From the NCBI GenBank assembly GCA_034421015.1, contig DAOUKT010000010.1:87608-151607 (forward strand): DNA of 64,000 nt. The letters are read 5' to 3'. The stretch is from DAOUJW01 sp034421015. Lineage in GTDB: Bacteria; Chloroflexota; Dehalococcoidia; Lucifugimonadales; UBA2985. Shown here in pieces: positions 42,796 through 51,109 of the stretch. Below the pieces are notes generated by a model. That model saw only the letters and a list, made by a program, of their open reading frames with translations, was not told the DNA's origin and ran no database searches. How positions within the stretch are numbered: the stretch's first letter is position 1; the number at the start of each line of letters is the position of its first letter. The translations under genes and the position numbers were made by a program.

Positions 42796-44163
42796 ATGTA
42801 TGTCGAGAGACTGCCCCCTCACGACGAGCGGGCTGAGGAATCGGTCATAGGCTCCCTGCTGATAGACGGGGACGCCATCGTCAGCGCGGTCGGCATCCTC
42901 CACCCGGAGGACTTCTACCGGGAGAGGAACCGCTGGTGCTACGAGGCGTGCCTGGAGCTGTGGGACAGCAACGAGGCGATCAACCCCGTCACGGTGGGCC
43001 ACCGCCTGGCGATGATGAACCGCCTTGATGACGTGGGCGGCCCCGCTTTTCTGGGGCACCTGGTCAACTTCGTCCCCACGTCGGCGCACCTGGAGCACTA
43101 CGCCCGCATAGTCAGCAGGACTCACACCCTCCGGCGGCTGATCAGCGCTGCCGGGGAGATCGCGGCCCTGGGCTACGACGGCGGCCCGGACGTCGACAAG
43201 GCCCTCACCCAGGCCGAGGCCGTGCTGTACGGCATCCGCACGGGGCAGGAGACCCGGGACTTCGTCGCCATTCGAGAAGTGCTCGACCAGTACCTGGAGG
43301 AGAGCGCCAGCCTGCAGGGCGTCCTGGAGCGCCACGAGACTCCGATACCGACGGCGTTCTCCGACCTTGACCAGCTTCTGGGCGGGTTCCAGCGCTCCGA
43401 CATGATTGTGCTGGCGTCCGGCCCAAGCGTTGGCAAGAGTACCCTCGCGCTTAATATAGGAAGGCACGCCGCCGAGCAGGGCGCCGGGGTGGGCATATTC
43501 AGCCTGGAGATGAGCCGTGAGCAGATAGGACACCGCTTCCTGTCCAGCGAAGCGGACGTTGACCTGAGGCGCGTGAGGCAGCGCCTCTACAGCGAGGTTG
43601 AGGAGCGCCGCATTGTGAACGCGTCCGGCGCTCTCTCGGAGCTACCTATATATATAGACGACACTCCCCTTCAGAGCATCGTTGAGATACGCAGCAGGTC
43701 TCGCCGGCTGCACATGGAGGGGAAGCTGGACCTGGTCATTGTGGACTACCTTCAGCTAATCCAGGGCACCGGCAGGCGTGAAAACAGGGTCCAGGAGCTT
43801 GGAGAGATCACCCGCTCCCTGAAGGGGATCGCCCGGGACCTGAACGTGCCTCTTCTGGCGCTGTCCCAGTTAAGCCGCGCCGTGGAGATGCGACCGTCCC
43901 ACCGGCCGCAGCTTACGGACCTGCGGGAGAGCGGCAGCATTGAGCAGGACGCAGACGTGGTGATGTTCATACACCGTGAGGCCCTGCGGATGACGGAGGA
44001 GGAGTGGGAGAAGCAGTACCCGGACAAGGACTATGCGTTCTTCCGGGACAGGGCGGAGCTTATTGTTGCCAAGCACCGGCACGGGCCGCTGGACACCATT
44101 GACCTGCGCTTCAACGGAGCCATGGCCCGCTTCGAGGAATACCCGTCCAACCGGGAGTTCTGA
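42796..44163 (+). CDS. dnaB: Replicative DNA helicase DnaB
   Basis: 455 residues. The N-terminal domain opens with LPPHDERAEESVIGSLLID and contains FYRERNRWCYEACLEL. The RecA-like domain has Walker A LASGPSVGKSTLALNI (Val replaces the usual Met or Gly before GKS), SLEMSREQIGHRFL, Walker B LDLVIVDYLQLI, and the arginine-finger region LRESGSIEQDADVVMFIHR. It unwinds DNA ahead of the replisome as a hexamer. ATG 42796 follows the rplI stop after one base. It overlaps the dnaD-like gene by one base (TGATG). Confidence 0.96.
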   Translation: MYVERLPPHDERAEESVIGSLLIDGDAIVSAVGILHPEDFYRERNRWCYEACLELWDSNEAINPVTVGHRLAMMNRLDDVGGPAFLGHLVNFVPTSAHLEHYARIVSRTHTLRRLISAAGEIAALGYDGGPDVDKALTQAEAVLYGIRTGQETRDFVAIREVLDQYLEESASLQGVLERHETPIPTAFSDLDQLLGGFQRSDMIVLASGPSVGKSTLALNIGRHAAEQGAGVGIFSLEMSREQIGHRFLSSEADVDLRRVRQRLYSEVEERRIVNASGALSELPIYIDDTPLQSIVEIRSRSRRLHMEGKLDLVIVDYLQLIQGTGRRENRVQELGEITRSLKGIARDLNVPLLALSQLSRAVEMRPSHRPQLTDLRESGSIEQDADVVMFIHREALRMTEEEWEKQYPDKDYAFFRDRAELIVAKHRHGPLDTIDLRFNGAMARFEEYPSNREF

Positions 44164-44867
44164 TGGCTCCCTTTGAGGGTTTCCCGGACAACAGCGAGTA
44201 CACCCCGGTGCCCAACCTCCTGTTCGGCTCGTTGCTGGAGGATATAGACGACCCGCTGGCGCTGAAGTGCTTTCTGCGTGTGCTTTGGCTTCACTCCCAG
44301 AAGAAGGGAACCCGCAGCTTCCTGACCCGGGAGGAACTGCTGTCGGACAGGACGCTGGCCCGTGTGGTCTTCACGCCGGGAAGCTCGACCGAGGCCGCCC
44401 TGGGGTACGTGCTGGACAGGACCGTTGGACTTGGGCTGGTGGTTCACCTGAGGGTGGATTCCGAAAGCGGTCTGCACGATATCTATGTCCCCAATACTCA
44501 GAAGGGGCGGAGGGCTGTCCTGGCCTTGAGGGAGTCCAGACCGGAACTGGACATCAGGGAAGTCCAGAGGACTGTGCCGGAGGAAAAGCCAAACATATTT
44601 GCCCTTTATGAAAGGAATATCGGGGCAGTCAGCCCGCTAATGGCTGAGGTGCTCAAGGACGCGGAGCAGCAGTACCCGGAGTCGTGGATTGAGGAGGCGT
44701 TCCGGCAAGCGGTTGCGGGCAACAAGCGCAATTGGCGGTACATTGAAGCCATCCTGAAGAGATGGAAAGTGGAAGGAAAAGACGATGGAGAACATCGGGG
44801 ACGTTCTGAAAAGATTGACGCCGAAGAGTGGATCAGAAGACACGGACGACCCTGGGCTTCTCGCTAG
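44163..44867 (+). CDS. DnaD-like replication protein
   Basis: 234 residues. An N-terminal winged-helix-like region (residues 1-115; NLLFGSLLEDIDDPLALKCFLRVLW) is followed by the DnaD/DnaB2 C-terminal domain: NIFALYERNIGAVSPLMAEVL and WIEEAFRQAVAGNKRNWRYI, matching the YxxxIG hallmark. A basic tail contains RWKVEGKDDGEHRGR. In Firmicutes, DnaD acts in primosome assembly between DnaA and the helicase loader. Here it lies between dnaB and a DnaC-like loader gene, supporting the same job. The last 83 bases overlap the loader gene in another frame. Confidence 0.88.
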   Translation: MAPFEGFPDNSEYTPVPNLLFGSLLEDIDDPLALKCFLRVLWLHSQKKGTRSFLTREELLSDRTLARVVFTPGSSTEAALGYVLDRTVGLGLVVHLRVDSESGLHDIYVPNTQKGRRAVLALRESRPELDIREVQRTVPEEKPNIFALYERNIGAVSPLMAEVLKDAEQQYPESWIEEAFRQAVAGNKRNWRYIEAILKRWKVEGKDDGEHRGRSEKIDAEEWIRRHGRPWASR

Positions 44868-46158
44868 CGGTTACGACGAGGCGACAGATACAGACTGTGC
44901 CGTGTGCGGTGACGTAGGCTGGCTCCGGGTGGAGGTGCCGGTGGGCCACCCTTCATTCGGGAAGGCCGTTCCGTGCAGTTGTCAAAGGCGCGAGGACGAC
45001 CCATCTCGAGCGGCTCGATTGCGGCGTTACAGCAATATGGGACCCCTCTCTCGGCTGACCTTCCAAGCAACTATAGAATGGGGGAATAGTGCAGATGCAG
45101 GGGATCAGGACCTGTTCCGGCAGAGCTATGAACACGCTAGAGCATACGCTGAAGACCCTCGAGGTTGGCTGGTACTGACAGGGCAGAGCGGGAGTGGCAA
45201 AACGCATCTGGCAGCTGCTATTGCCAACAGTGTGCTCGAGGCCGGACATCCCGCATTCTTCATCTTTGTCCCGGACCTGCTTGACCATCTCCGCTCCGCC
45301 TTTGCTCCCACCAGCGAGATATCCTTTGACCAGCTGTTTGAACAGGTGCGCAACGCCCCATTCCTCGTCTTGGACGATCTAGGCGGGCACAGCGGTACCC
45401 AGTGGGCCCAAGAGAAGCTCTATCAGATACTGAACTTTCGCCACTCCTACCGGATGCCGACGGTGTTTACGCTCGGAGTGCCGTTGGAGGAACTGGAGAC
45501 GCGGTGGCAGACCCGCCTTTTGGACACGGAGGTAGCTGCCACTCGACGACTAAGCGTTACAGATCGCGGCGAGCAATCGAGCCGAAGAGGTGCCTTGGAT
45601 TCAGAGCTTCTAGCCCGAATGACATTTGATAGCTTCATCACGCAGGGCAATGGAGCCAATCTAGATCAGCAAGAAAACTTGAGGTGGGCGGTTGAGAAAG
45701 CTAAGGAGTACGCCAAAAACCCCTTGGGCTGGTTGGCCCTCTTGGGACCCACGGGCTGCGGTAAGACTCACCTCGTTCACGCCGTCGCAAACGAGCGTCT
45801 CAAGTTGGGCCGTGGAGTTCTCTACTTCCAGGTGGCAGACCTGCTTGATTATCTGCGCATTACTTACAGCCCCGAGAGCACTGTGACCTACGACAGACTC
45901 TTTGAGGAAGTGCGGAATGCCCCGCTACTCGTATTGGAGGACTTTGGCCTTCAGAACCCTACGCCTTGGGCCATGGAGAAGCTTCACCAGGTAGTTGTCC
46001 ATCGTCACGATTCTCGTTTGCCGACGATAATCACCGCTATAGAGTTGGACCCTGAGAAGAGATCCGGTCCAATCTTTTCGCGCCTGACTGATAGAAACTT
46101 GGTCAACACAGTACCGATAAGCGCTCCGGACTTCCGCCAGAACAGGGGCCGGGGCTAG
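44785..46158 (+). CDS. DnaC/DnaI-like helicase loader with two AAA+ modules
   Basis: 457 residues, about twice the usual loader. A CxxC...CxC zinc knuckle (Cys38, 41, 64, 66) is followed by AAA+ module 1 with Walker A GQSGSGKT (133-140) and Walker B LVLDDL (194-199). Module 2 repeats the plan with GPTGCGKT (321-328) and LVLEDF (382-387). Shared strings such as LLDHLR/LLDYLR and FEQVRNAP/FEEVRNAP show internal duplication. ATG 44785 has GGAAGGA upstream and lies inside the dnaD-like gene. It likely loads or remodels DnaB. Confidence 0.85.
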   Translation: MENIGDVLKRLTPKSGSEDTDDPGLLASGYDEATDTDCAVCGDVGWLRVEVPVGHPSFGKAVPCSCQRREDDPSRAARLRRYSNMGPLSRLTFQATIEWGNSADAGDQDLFRQSYEHARAYAEDPRGWLVLTGQSGSGKTHLAAAIANSVLEAGHPAFFIFVPDLLDHLRSAFAPTSEISFDQLFEQVRNAPFLVLDDLGGHSGTQWAQEKLYQILNFRHSYRMPTVFTLGVPLEELETRWQTRLLDTEVAATRRLSVTDRGEQSSRRGALDSELLARMTFDSFITQGNGANLDQQENLRWAVEKAKEYAKNPLGWLALLGPTGCGKTHLVHAVANERLKLGRGVLYFQVADLLDYLRITYSPESTVTYDRLFEEVRNAPLLVLEDFGLQNPTPWAMEKLHQVVVHRHDSRLPTIITAIELDPEKRSGPIFSRLTDRNLVNTVPISAPDFRQNRGRG

Positions 46159-46240
46159 ACCGGGGCCGCTTCGCTTCACAACACTGCAGGGCGTGGCGAC
46201 TAGTGCCACAGGCTGCCAATCGTGATATTGTGGATAGGCA

Positions 46241-46612
46241 ATGAGCGGCTACTGGCGCAACTATCAGTACCCCGAGTGGGACTCGCCTCGCTACTGCGTC
46301 TTCTGCGAGATAATTGCCGGAAGGTCCCCCGCCAAAGTGGTGTACGAGGACGACGACGTGATTGTCATCCACAATCAGCTGAACTGGGTCCCAGTTATGC
46401 TGCTGGTTATCCCCAAGAAGCACATGACACAGAAGGAGATGTGGAATGATCCGGTGATGGCCCAGATTGCAAAGGTCGCAGTGGAGATGGGCGACAGCCA
46501 CTGCCCGGGCGGCTACCGGCTGCTGTCCAACTTCGGCCACCAGGGGATGCAGAGCCAGACCCACGGCCACCTGCACGTCCTGGGCGGCACACACCTGGGT
46601 CGCTACGTGTGA
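46241..46612 (+). CDS. HIT-family nucleotide-binding protein
   Basis: 123 residues. CVFCEIIAGRSPAKVVYEDDDV is the HIT N-terminal pattern with a zinc-type CxxC, and QTHGHLHVLGG gives the HxHxH catalytic triad. The strand LVIPKKHMTQKEMWND is typical of HINT/PKCI-type proteins. These hydrolyse nucleoside phosphoramidates or related compounds. It stands 82 bases after the loader gene and 9 bases before a convergent tRNA. The start ATG has no strong ribosome site. Confidence 0.92.
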   Translation: MSGYWRNYQYPEWDSPRYCVFCEIIAGRSPAKVVYEDDDVIVIHNQLNWVPVMLLVIPKKHMTQKEMWNDPVMAQIAKVAVEMGDSHCPGGYRLLSNFGHQGMQSQTHGHLHVLGGTHLGRYV

Positions 46613-46621
46613 GGGGGGAGT

Positions 46622-46698
46622 TGGTGGCGCATACGGGAGTCGAACCCGTGATCTCCGCCTTGAGAGGGCGGCGTCCTTGGCCACTAGACGAATGCGCC
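46622..46698 (-). tRNA. tRNA-Glu(CTC)
   Basis: On the minus strand the acceptor stem GGCGCAT pairs with ATGCGCC, followed by A and an encoded CCA (46624-46622). The anticodon arm is CCGCC-CTCTCAA-GGCGG, anticodon CTC, reading GAG. The T arm contains GGGTTCGACTCCC. Confidence 0.95.
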
Positions 46699-46825
46699 GT
46701 GAAACCATCAACTATTGCCAGGACACCTCCATATTACCACGTTTGGCGCGAGAGCTTCAAGCTGCGCCGGCTCTGGACTGCTCTCTCCGGTCCTCAACTC
46801 AGTCACGGCGTGGCCGAGAACAGGA

Positions 46826-46854
46826 TTGACAAAACAAGGGCTCGGTGCTAGATT
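46826..46854 (+). promoter_or_regulatory. Promoter of array copy 1
   Basis: TTGACA (46826-46831), 17 bases ending TGC, TAGATT (46849-46854). Confidence 0.7.
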
Positions 46855-46892
46855 TCCCTGAGTTTGTAACTTCGAAGCCGGGAGGGTAGGAT

Positions 46893-48842
46893 ATGCGCTT
46901 GCGGAATCCGTCGGTATTCAGACCCCTAGTGGCGATATTGGCCGTTGCCATGCTTGCGGTCGCCTTGGCGTGCGCCAGCGAGGAGGAGCCGACCGTTGCT
47001 CCCACTGTGGCGCCAACGGCTACTTCCCCCGCCATGACGGACGGGGACGCCACGGCTACTCCTGTACCGGGGGACACCACGACTGATATGCAGTGGATGG
47101 AACAGTACCTCCAGAGTCCGGGCTACGACCCGGAGTGGGGCCAGCCCATCAGGGGCGGCACCTTCATTTTTGGAGCCCAGAGGGACAACACTCAGTTCGT
47201 GCCGGACAATCAGGGTTGCTGCTACAACCACGGCTGCTTCCGCGGCCTGCCCTGGAACTCTCTTCTACGCATCGACGCCTGGACCGGCGACCTTCTTTCC
47301 ATAGAGGGTGACCTGGCGGAGAGCTGGGAGATGGCGTCGGACGGCCTGAGTCTCACCTTGAACCTCCGCCCGGGAATCATGTTCTTCGACGAGATGTCGG
47401 ACAAGGCCACTGTTCCCGCGGAGTTCAACGGCGGCCAGATACTGGGCGACGAGTTCGTCTGCGAGGACGCGGCCGCTTCGTACAACAGGTACAGGTTCCC
47501 GCCGGAGAACGTAAAGCAGTGGCTGACTCAAGGCAGACGGAACCTGAACCACCTTGAGAGCACGAGCTGTCCCGACGGGCCAAGGGGGCATACCTTTGTT
47601 ATGCACTTCAGCGAGCCGCTGGCGAAGACCCTTGGCGTGATGGCAGGCGACCCTGCTCACATACTTGACAAGGACTACGTGGCCTGGCTGAAGGACTACT
47701 CGGACAGGGAGAACGTGCTCTTCGGGCGGACAGAGGTCCCGGACAACTTCTACTCAATGCACGGGACTGGTCCGTTCATTCCCGTTGAGCTAAATCAGAG
47801 CGTCAGCAGCACCTTTGACGCCAACCCCGACTACTTCCGGGCCGACCTGCCGCTTCTTGACAGGTACCACAACGTGGTCATCAAGGACATCGGCAGCCGC
47901 TTCACCGCCCTCGCCACCGGGAAGATCCACTACATGGGTGAGGGCAGCTGGAGCATGACCCCCGGCCAGGCCGAACAGGCCCTGCGGGACTTCCCGGATC
48001 GCATTGTCATCAACAACCAGCTGAACCACTGGGCCAGAACAATGATCTTCGGGGCCAGGGAGCCCTGGAATGACGTGCGAGTGAGGAAGGCGATTCACCT
48101 GGCCATAGACCGTGACGGCTGGCTGGAGTTCTACCGGATTAAGGATTTCGGCATTGACGGCATGAAGATTGCCCACACCATGGCTCCCGGGACGTTCTTC
48201 GCGCCCAGCGAAGAGGAGCTGAGAACGTGGCCCGGCTATCGACAGCCCAAGGATGAGGACATAGCCGAGGCCAACCGGCTGCTGGACGAAGTGTTTGGCG
48301 TCGGCAACCGGCCCACGGGCAAGTGCATGGCCGTTACCACGGACCAGGCTGACATCGACGCGTGTCTGTTCGTAATGGACAACCTCCGGAAGAGCATTGG
48401 ACTGGAGCTCAACTCCGACTTCATGGAGCAGGCCGCGAGGACGGACATTCTGACCACAGGCAACTTTGACCTGACCATCAGCTCCTACACTTCATCCCCC
48501 ACCGGCGACCCGGACTACGACCTGTACAAGTACCTGCCCGAGAACTTCTCGGCAAGCACCAAGGCCATGTCCGAGTCCCGCTGGGAGGAGCTGCCTGAGG
48601 TTCTGGGCGAGCTGGACACGAAGATTCGCGCCCAGTCCGCAGAGTTGGACCCCGTGAAGAGGCAGGCCTTGGTTAGGGAGATAGACATGCAGATTCTGGA
48701 TGAGGTGTCGGCGTACGTGGTGGTGGGCTGGAGCCTCATCTTCCCCGGGTGGAGGACGGAACTGAAGGGATGGAGGGGCTACGACCTCTACTCCAACACC
48801 AAGTACGTGATGCACGAGAGGATGTGGCTCGCCGACAGTTAA
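46893..48842 (+). CDS. Family-5 solute-binding lipoprotein, array copy 1
   Basis: 649 residues. The lipobox VALAC (Cys27) is followed by a Thr/Pro-rich linker to about residue 65. The mature fold is that of SBP_bac_5 (peptide, glycoside or metal-chelate receptors of ABC importers): GGTFIFGAQRD, ESWEMASDGLSLTLNL, DEFVCEDAAASYNRY and VRKAIHLAIDRDGW. Features shared across the array are QGCCYxHGC (Cys109, 110, 114 here), KIHYMGEGSWSMTPGQAEQA and the end SLIFPGWR-ELKGWRGYDLYS. Its mature body is closest to copy 5. No transporter genes adjoin, so the ligand and partner are unknown. Confidence 0.92.
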   Translation: MRLRNPSVFRPLVAILAVAMLAVALACASEEEPTVAPTVAPTATSPAMTDGDATATPVPGDTTTDMQWMEQYLQSPGYDPEWGQPIRGGTFIFGAQRDNTQFVPDNQGCCYNHGCFRGLPWNSLLRIDAWTGDLLSIEGDLAESWEMASDGLSLTLNLRPGIMFFDEMSDKATVPAEFNGGQILGDEFVCEDAAASYNRYRFPPENVKQWLTQGRRNLNHLESTSCPDGPRGHTFVMHFSEPLAKTLGVMAGDPAHILDKDYVAWLKDYSDRENVLFGRTEVPDNFYSMHGTGPFIPVELNQSVSSTFDANPDYFRADLPLLDRYHNVVIKDIGSRFTALATGKIHYMGEGSWSMTPGQAEQALRDFPDRIVINNQLNHWARTMIFGAREPWNDVRVRKAIHLAIDRDGWLEFYRIKDFGIDGMKIAHTMAPGTFFAPSEEELRTWPGYRQPKDEDIAEANRLLDEVFGVGNRPTGKCMAVTTDQADIDACLFVMDNLRKSIGLELNSDFMEQAARTDILTTGNFDLTISSYTSSPTGDPDYDLYKYLPENFSASTKAMSESRWEELPEVLGELDTKIRAQSAELDPVKRQALVREIDMQILDEVSAYVVVGWSLIFPGWRTELKGWRGYDLYSNTKYVMHERMWLADS

Positions 48843-48880
48843 ATCGGTAGCTGCATTCCGCAGCTGGAGCGCACCAGTTC

Positions 48881-48920
48881 AGAGGGCCCCGCGTTTCGAT
48901 GCGAGGCCCTCTGTTATTTT
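48881..48920 (+). terminator. Terminator after array copy 1
   Basis: AGAGGGCC (48881-48888) pairs with GGCCCTCT (48905-48912); the downstream run is GTTATTTT. Confidence 0.75.
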
Positions 48921-48931
48921 GGCTCGGCGCA

Positions 48932-48960
48932 TTGACTTTAGTTACGGGTACTGCTAACAT
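48932..48960 (+). promoter_or_regulatory. Promoter of array copy 2
   Basis: TTGACT (48932-48937), 17 bases with the core TTACGGGTA, TGC before TAACAT (48955-48960). Confidence 0.7.
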
Positions 48961-48999
48961 CGCCCCCAATTAACTGCTCCGGCAGAAGGAGGCGAGTGT

Positions 49000-50952
49000 A
49001 TGAGATTACGGATTGCGAAGAGCTCCAGGCTGGCAATTGCGGTTTTAGCCGTTGCCATGCTTGCGGTCGCTCTGGCGTGCGCCAGCGAGGAAGAGCCAAC
49101 CGCTGTGCCAACGGCTGCGCCAACCCCAACGACTCCGGCGGCGGCCACACCGTTCAGCGCGCAACCTACGGCAACGCCGGTGGCGGATGCTGAAATGGGA
49201 GATCTCACCTGGATGGAGCGCTACCTGCAGAGCCCGGGCTACGATCCGGCTTGGGGAGACCCCATCACGGGTGGGACGTACATCTTTGGCGCCCAGCGGG
49301 ACGGCGTGACATTCAATCTGGAGAGCCAGTCCTGCTGCTACACGCATGGCTGCTACGCCGGCCTCCCTTCCAACTCCCTGTTCCGGGTAGACGCCTGGAC
49401 GGGAGACCTCACCACCATAGAGGGAGACCTGGTGGAGAGTTGGGACATGGCCGAGGATGGCCTGAGTCTCACCATGAATCTCCACGAGGGCGTGATGTTC
49501 CAGGAGCTTCACCCCGAGTCGCCGATACCGGCCGAGTACAACGGCGGCCTTATCTCCGGTGACGAGTTCGTCTGCGAGGACGCTGTGGCGACTTACGATC
49601 GCTACGTCAACCCGCCGGAGTGGGAAACCGGGATGAAGAACGAGTCTGCCCAGTTGCAGCATTTGGATAGCATGAGTTGTCCTGACGGGCCAAGGGGACA
49701 CACGTTTGTGATGAACTTCAGCGTGCCCTTGGGCAAGACGCTGGGTATAATGGCTGCCGGCTACCCGGCGACCATTCTCGACAAGGAATGGCTCGAGTGG
49801 ACCCACGACTTTGGCGCGGCGGAAGACAGGTCCTTTGGACGCACGGAGATCCCGGCCAACTTCTACTCGATGCACGGCACCGGTCCCTTCCAGCCTGATG
49901 AGTTCAACCAGAGCGTAAGCACTACGTTCATAGCTAATCCCAACTACTGGCGAGAGGGTCTGCCACTCCTGGACAGGTATCACAACGTGGTGATCAAGGA
50001 CATCGGGAGCCGGTTCACTGCGTTGGCAACCGGGAAGATTCACTACATGGGAGAGGGCAGCTGGAGCATGACCCCTGGTCAGGCTGAGCAGGCCATCCGC
50101 GACTTCCCGGACCGGATAGTCATCAACAACCAGCTGAACCACTGGGCAAGGACGATTTACTTCGGGGCCAATGCGCCTTGGGACGACGTCCGTGTGAGGA
50201 AGGCCATCCACCTGGCTCTGAACCGTGACCAGTGGCTGGAGTTCTACCGGATACCGGGCTACGAGGGCATGAAGCTGGCCCACACCATGGCGCCCGGGAC
50301 CTACTACGCTCCGACGGACGAGGAGATAAGGACATGGCCGGGATACCGCCAGCCGAAGGACGAGGACATCGCTGAGGCCAACCGGCTGATGGACGAGGTG
50401 TTTGGCGCCGGGAACCGCCCCACCGCCGAGTGCACGGCTACGACTACGAACCAGTCCGACATCGACGCCTGTCTGTTCGTGATTGACAACCTGGGCAAGA
50501 ACCTGGGCATGGACGTCGCGTCCGACTTCAACGAGCAGGCGGCGAACACCGAGAGGATCACCAGCGGAAACTTTGACTTCAGCATCAGTTCCGCCACGTC
50601 TTCTCTCATTGGAGACCCGGACGACGACCTGTACAGCAACTACATACAGCAGTTCGTCACGTCCAGCTACAAGAAGTTCATGGAGCAGCGGTGGCTGGAG
50701 CAGCCTGAGGTGATGGCGGAAGTTGAGGCCATGATAAGGGCCCAGTCCTCCGTGTTGGACCCCGTCAAGAGAAAGGAAATGGTCCGGGAGTTGGACCTGA
50801 AGATCCTCAACGAGGTTTCGGCGTACGTGCTTTTGGGTTGGAGCTTGATCTTCCCCGGGTGGAGAGCGGAGTTGAAGGGATGGAGGGGCTATGACCTGTA
50901 CTCCTACACCAAGTACGTGATGAACGAAAGGATGTGGATCGCAGACAGCTAG
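49000..50952 (+). CDS. Family-5 solute-binding lipoprotein, array copy 2
   Basis: 650 residues with lipobox Cys27 and a short Ala/Thr/Pro linker. The cysteine motif here is QSCCYTHGC, and the following segment differs (YAGLPSNSLFRVDAWTGD). The mature body is a sequence type of its own in the array: it has MFQELHPESPIPAEYNGG, GIMAAGYPATILDKEWLEW and YKKFMEQRWLEQPEV. AGAAGGAGG lies 6-8 bases before the ATG. Tail VLLGWSLIFPGWRAELKGW is shared. The divergent middle suggests a ligand preference unlike its neighbours. Confidence 0.92.
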   Translation: MRLRIAKSSRLAIAVLAVAMLAVALACASEEEPTAVPTAAPTPTTPAAATPFSAQPTATPVADAEMGDLTWMERYLQSPGYDPAWGDPITGGTYIFGAQRDGVTFNLESQSCCYTHGCYAGLPSNSLFRVDAWTGDLTTIEGDLVESWDMAEDGLSLTMNLHEGVMFQELHPESPIPAEYNGGLISGDEFVCEDAVATYDRYVNPPEWETGMKNESAQLQHLDSMSCPDGPRGHTFVMNFSVPLGKTLGIMAAGYPATILDKEWLEWTHDFGAAEDRSFGRTEIPANFYSMHGTGPFQPDEFNQSVSTTFIANPNYWREGLPLLDRYHNVVIKDIGSRFTALATGKIHYMGEGSWSMTPGQAEQAIRDFPDRIVINNQLNHWARTIYFGANAPWDDVRVRKAIHLALNRDQWLEFYRIPGYEGMKLAHTMAPGTYYAPTDEEIRTWPGYRQPKDEDIAEANRLMDEVFGAGNRPTAECTATTTNQSDIDACLFVIDNLGKNLGMDVASDFNEQAANTERITSGNFDFSISSATSSLIGDPDDDLYSNYIQQFVTSSYKKFMEQRWLEQPEVMAEVEAMIRAQSSVLDPVKRKEMVRELDLKILNEVSAYVLLGWSLIFPGWRAELKGWRGYDLYSYTKYVMNERMWIADS

Positions 50953-50992
50953 GAAGCGGAAACATCCCGTAGCTCAAAAGGACCCTGAGAGA

Positions 50993-51027
50993 GTGTCCCC
51001 GCATGCAAATGCGGGGACACTTCTTTA
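50993..51027 (+). terminator. Terminator after array copy 2
   Basis: GTGTCCCCGCAT (50993-51004) pairs with ATGCGGGGACAC (51009-51020), followed by TTCTTTATT. Confidence 0.88.
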
Positions 51028-51042
51028 TTGCCGCTCCACGTA

Positions 51043-51071
51043 TTGACAAATATTACGGGTAATGATAGTGT
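51043..51071 (+). promoter_or_regulatory. Promoter of array copy 3
   Basis: TTGACA (51043-51048), 17 bases, TAGTGT (51066-51071). The spacer core ATTACGGGTAATG nearly repeats that of copies 2, 4 and 5. Confidence 0.7.
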
Positions 51072-51109
51072 GCCGCGTATCTAAAACTCCAATATCAGGA
51101 GGGGCAGAT

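Noticed and set aside
44163..46158. Prophage replication module (DnaD/DnaC-like genes)
   Set aside because: The genes continue directly from rplI and dnaB with overlaps and similar composition, and no phage structural or integrase genes are present.
46622..46698. tRNA-Glu as the attachment site of an integrated island carrying the binding-protein array
   Set aside because: The array lies on the 5' side of the tRNA, no integrase was seen, and I found no repeat of the tRNA 3' end in the window.
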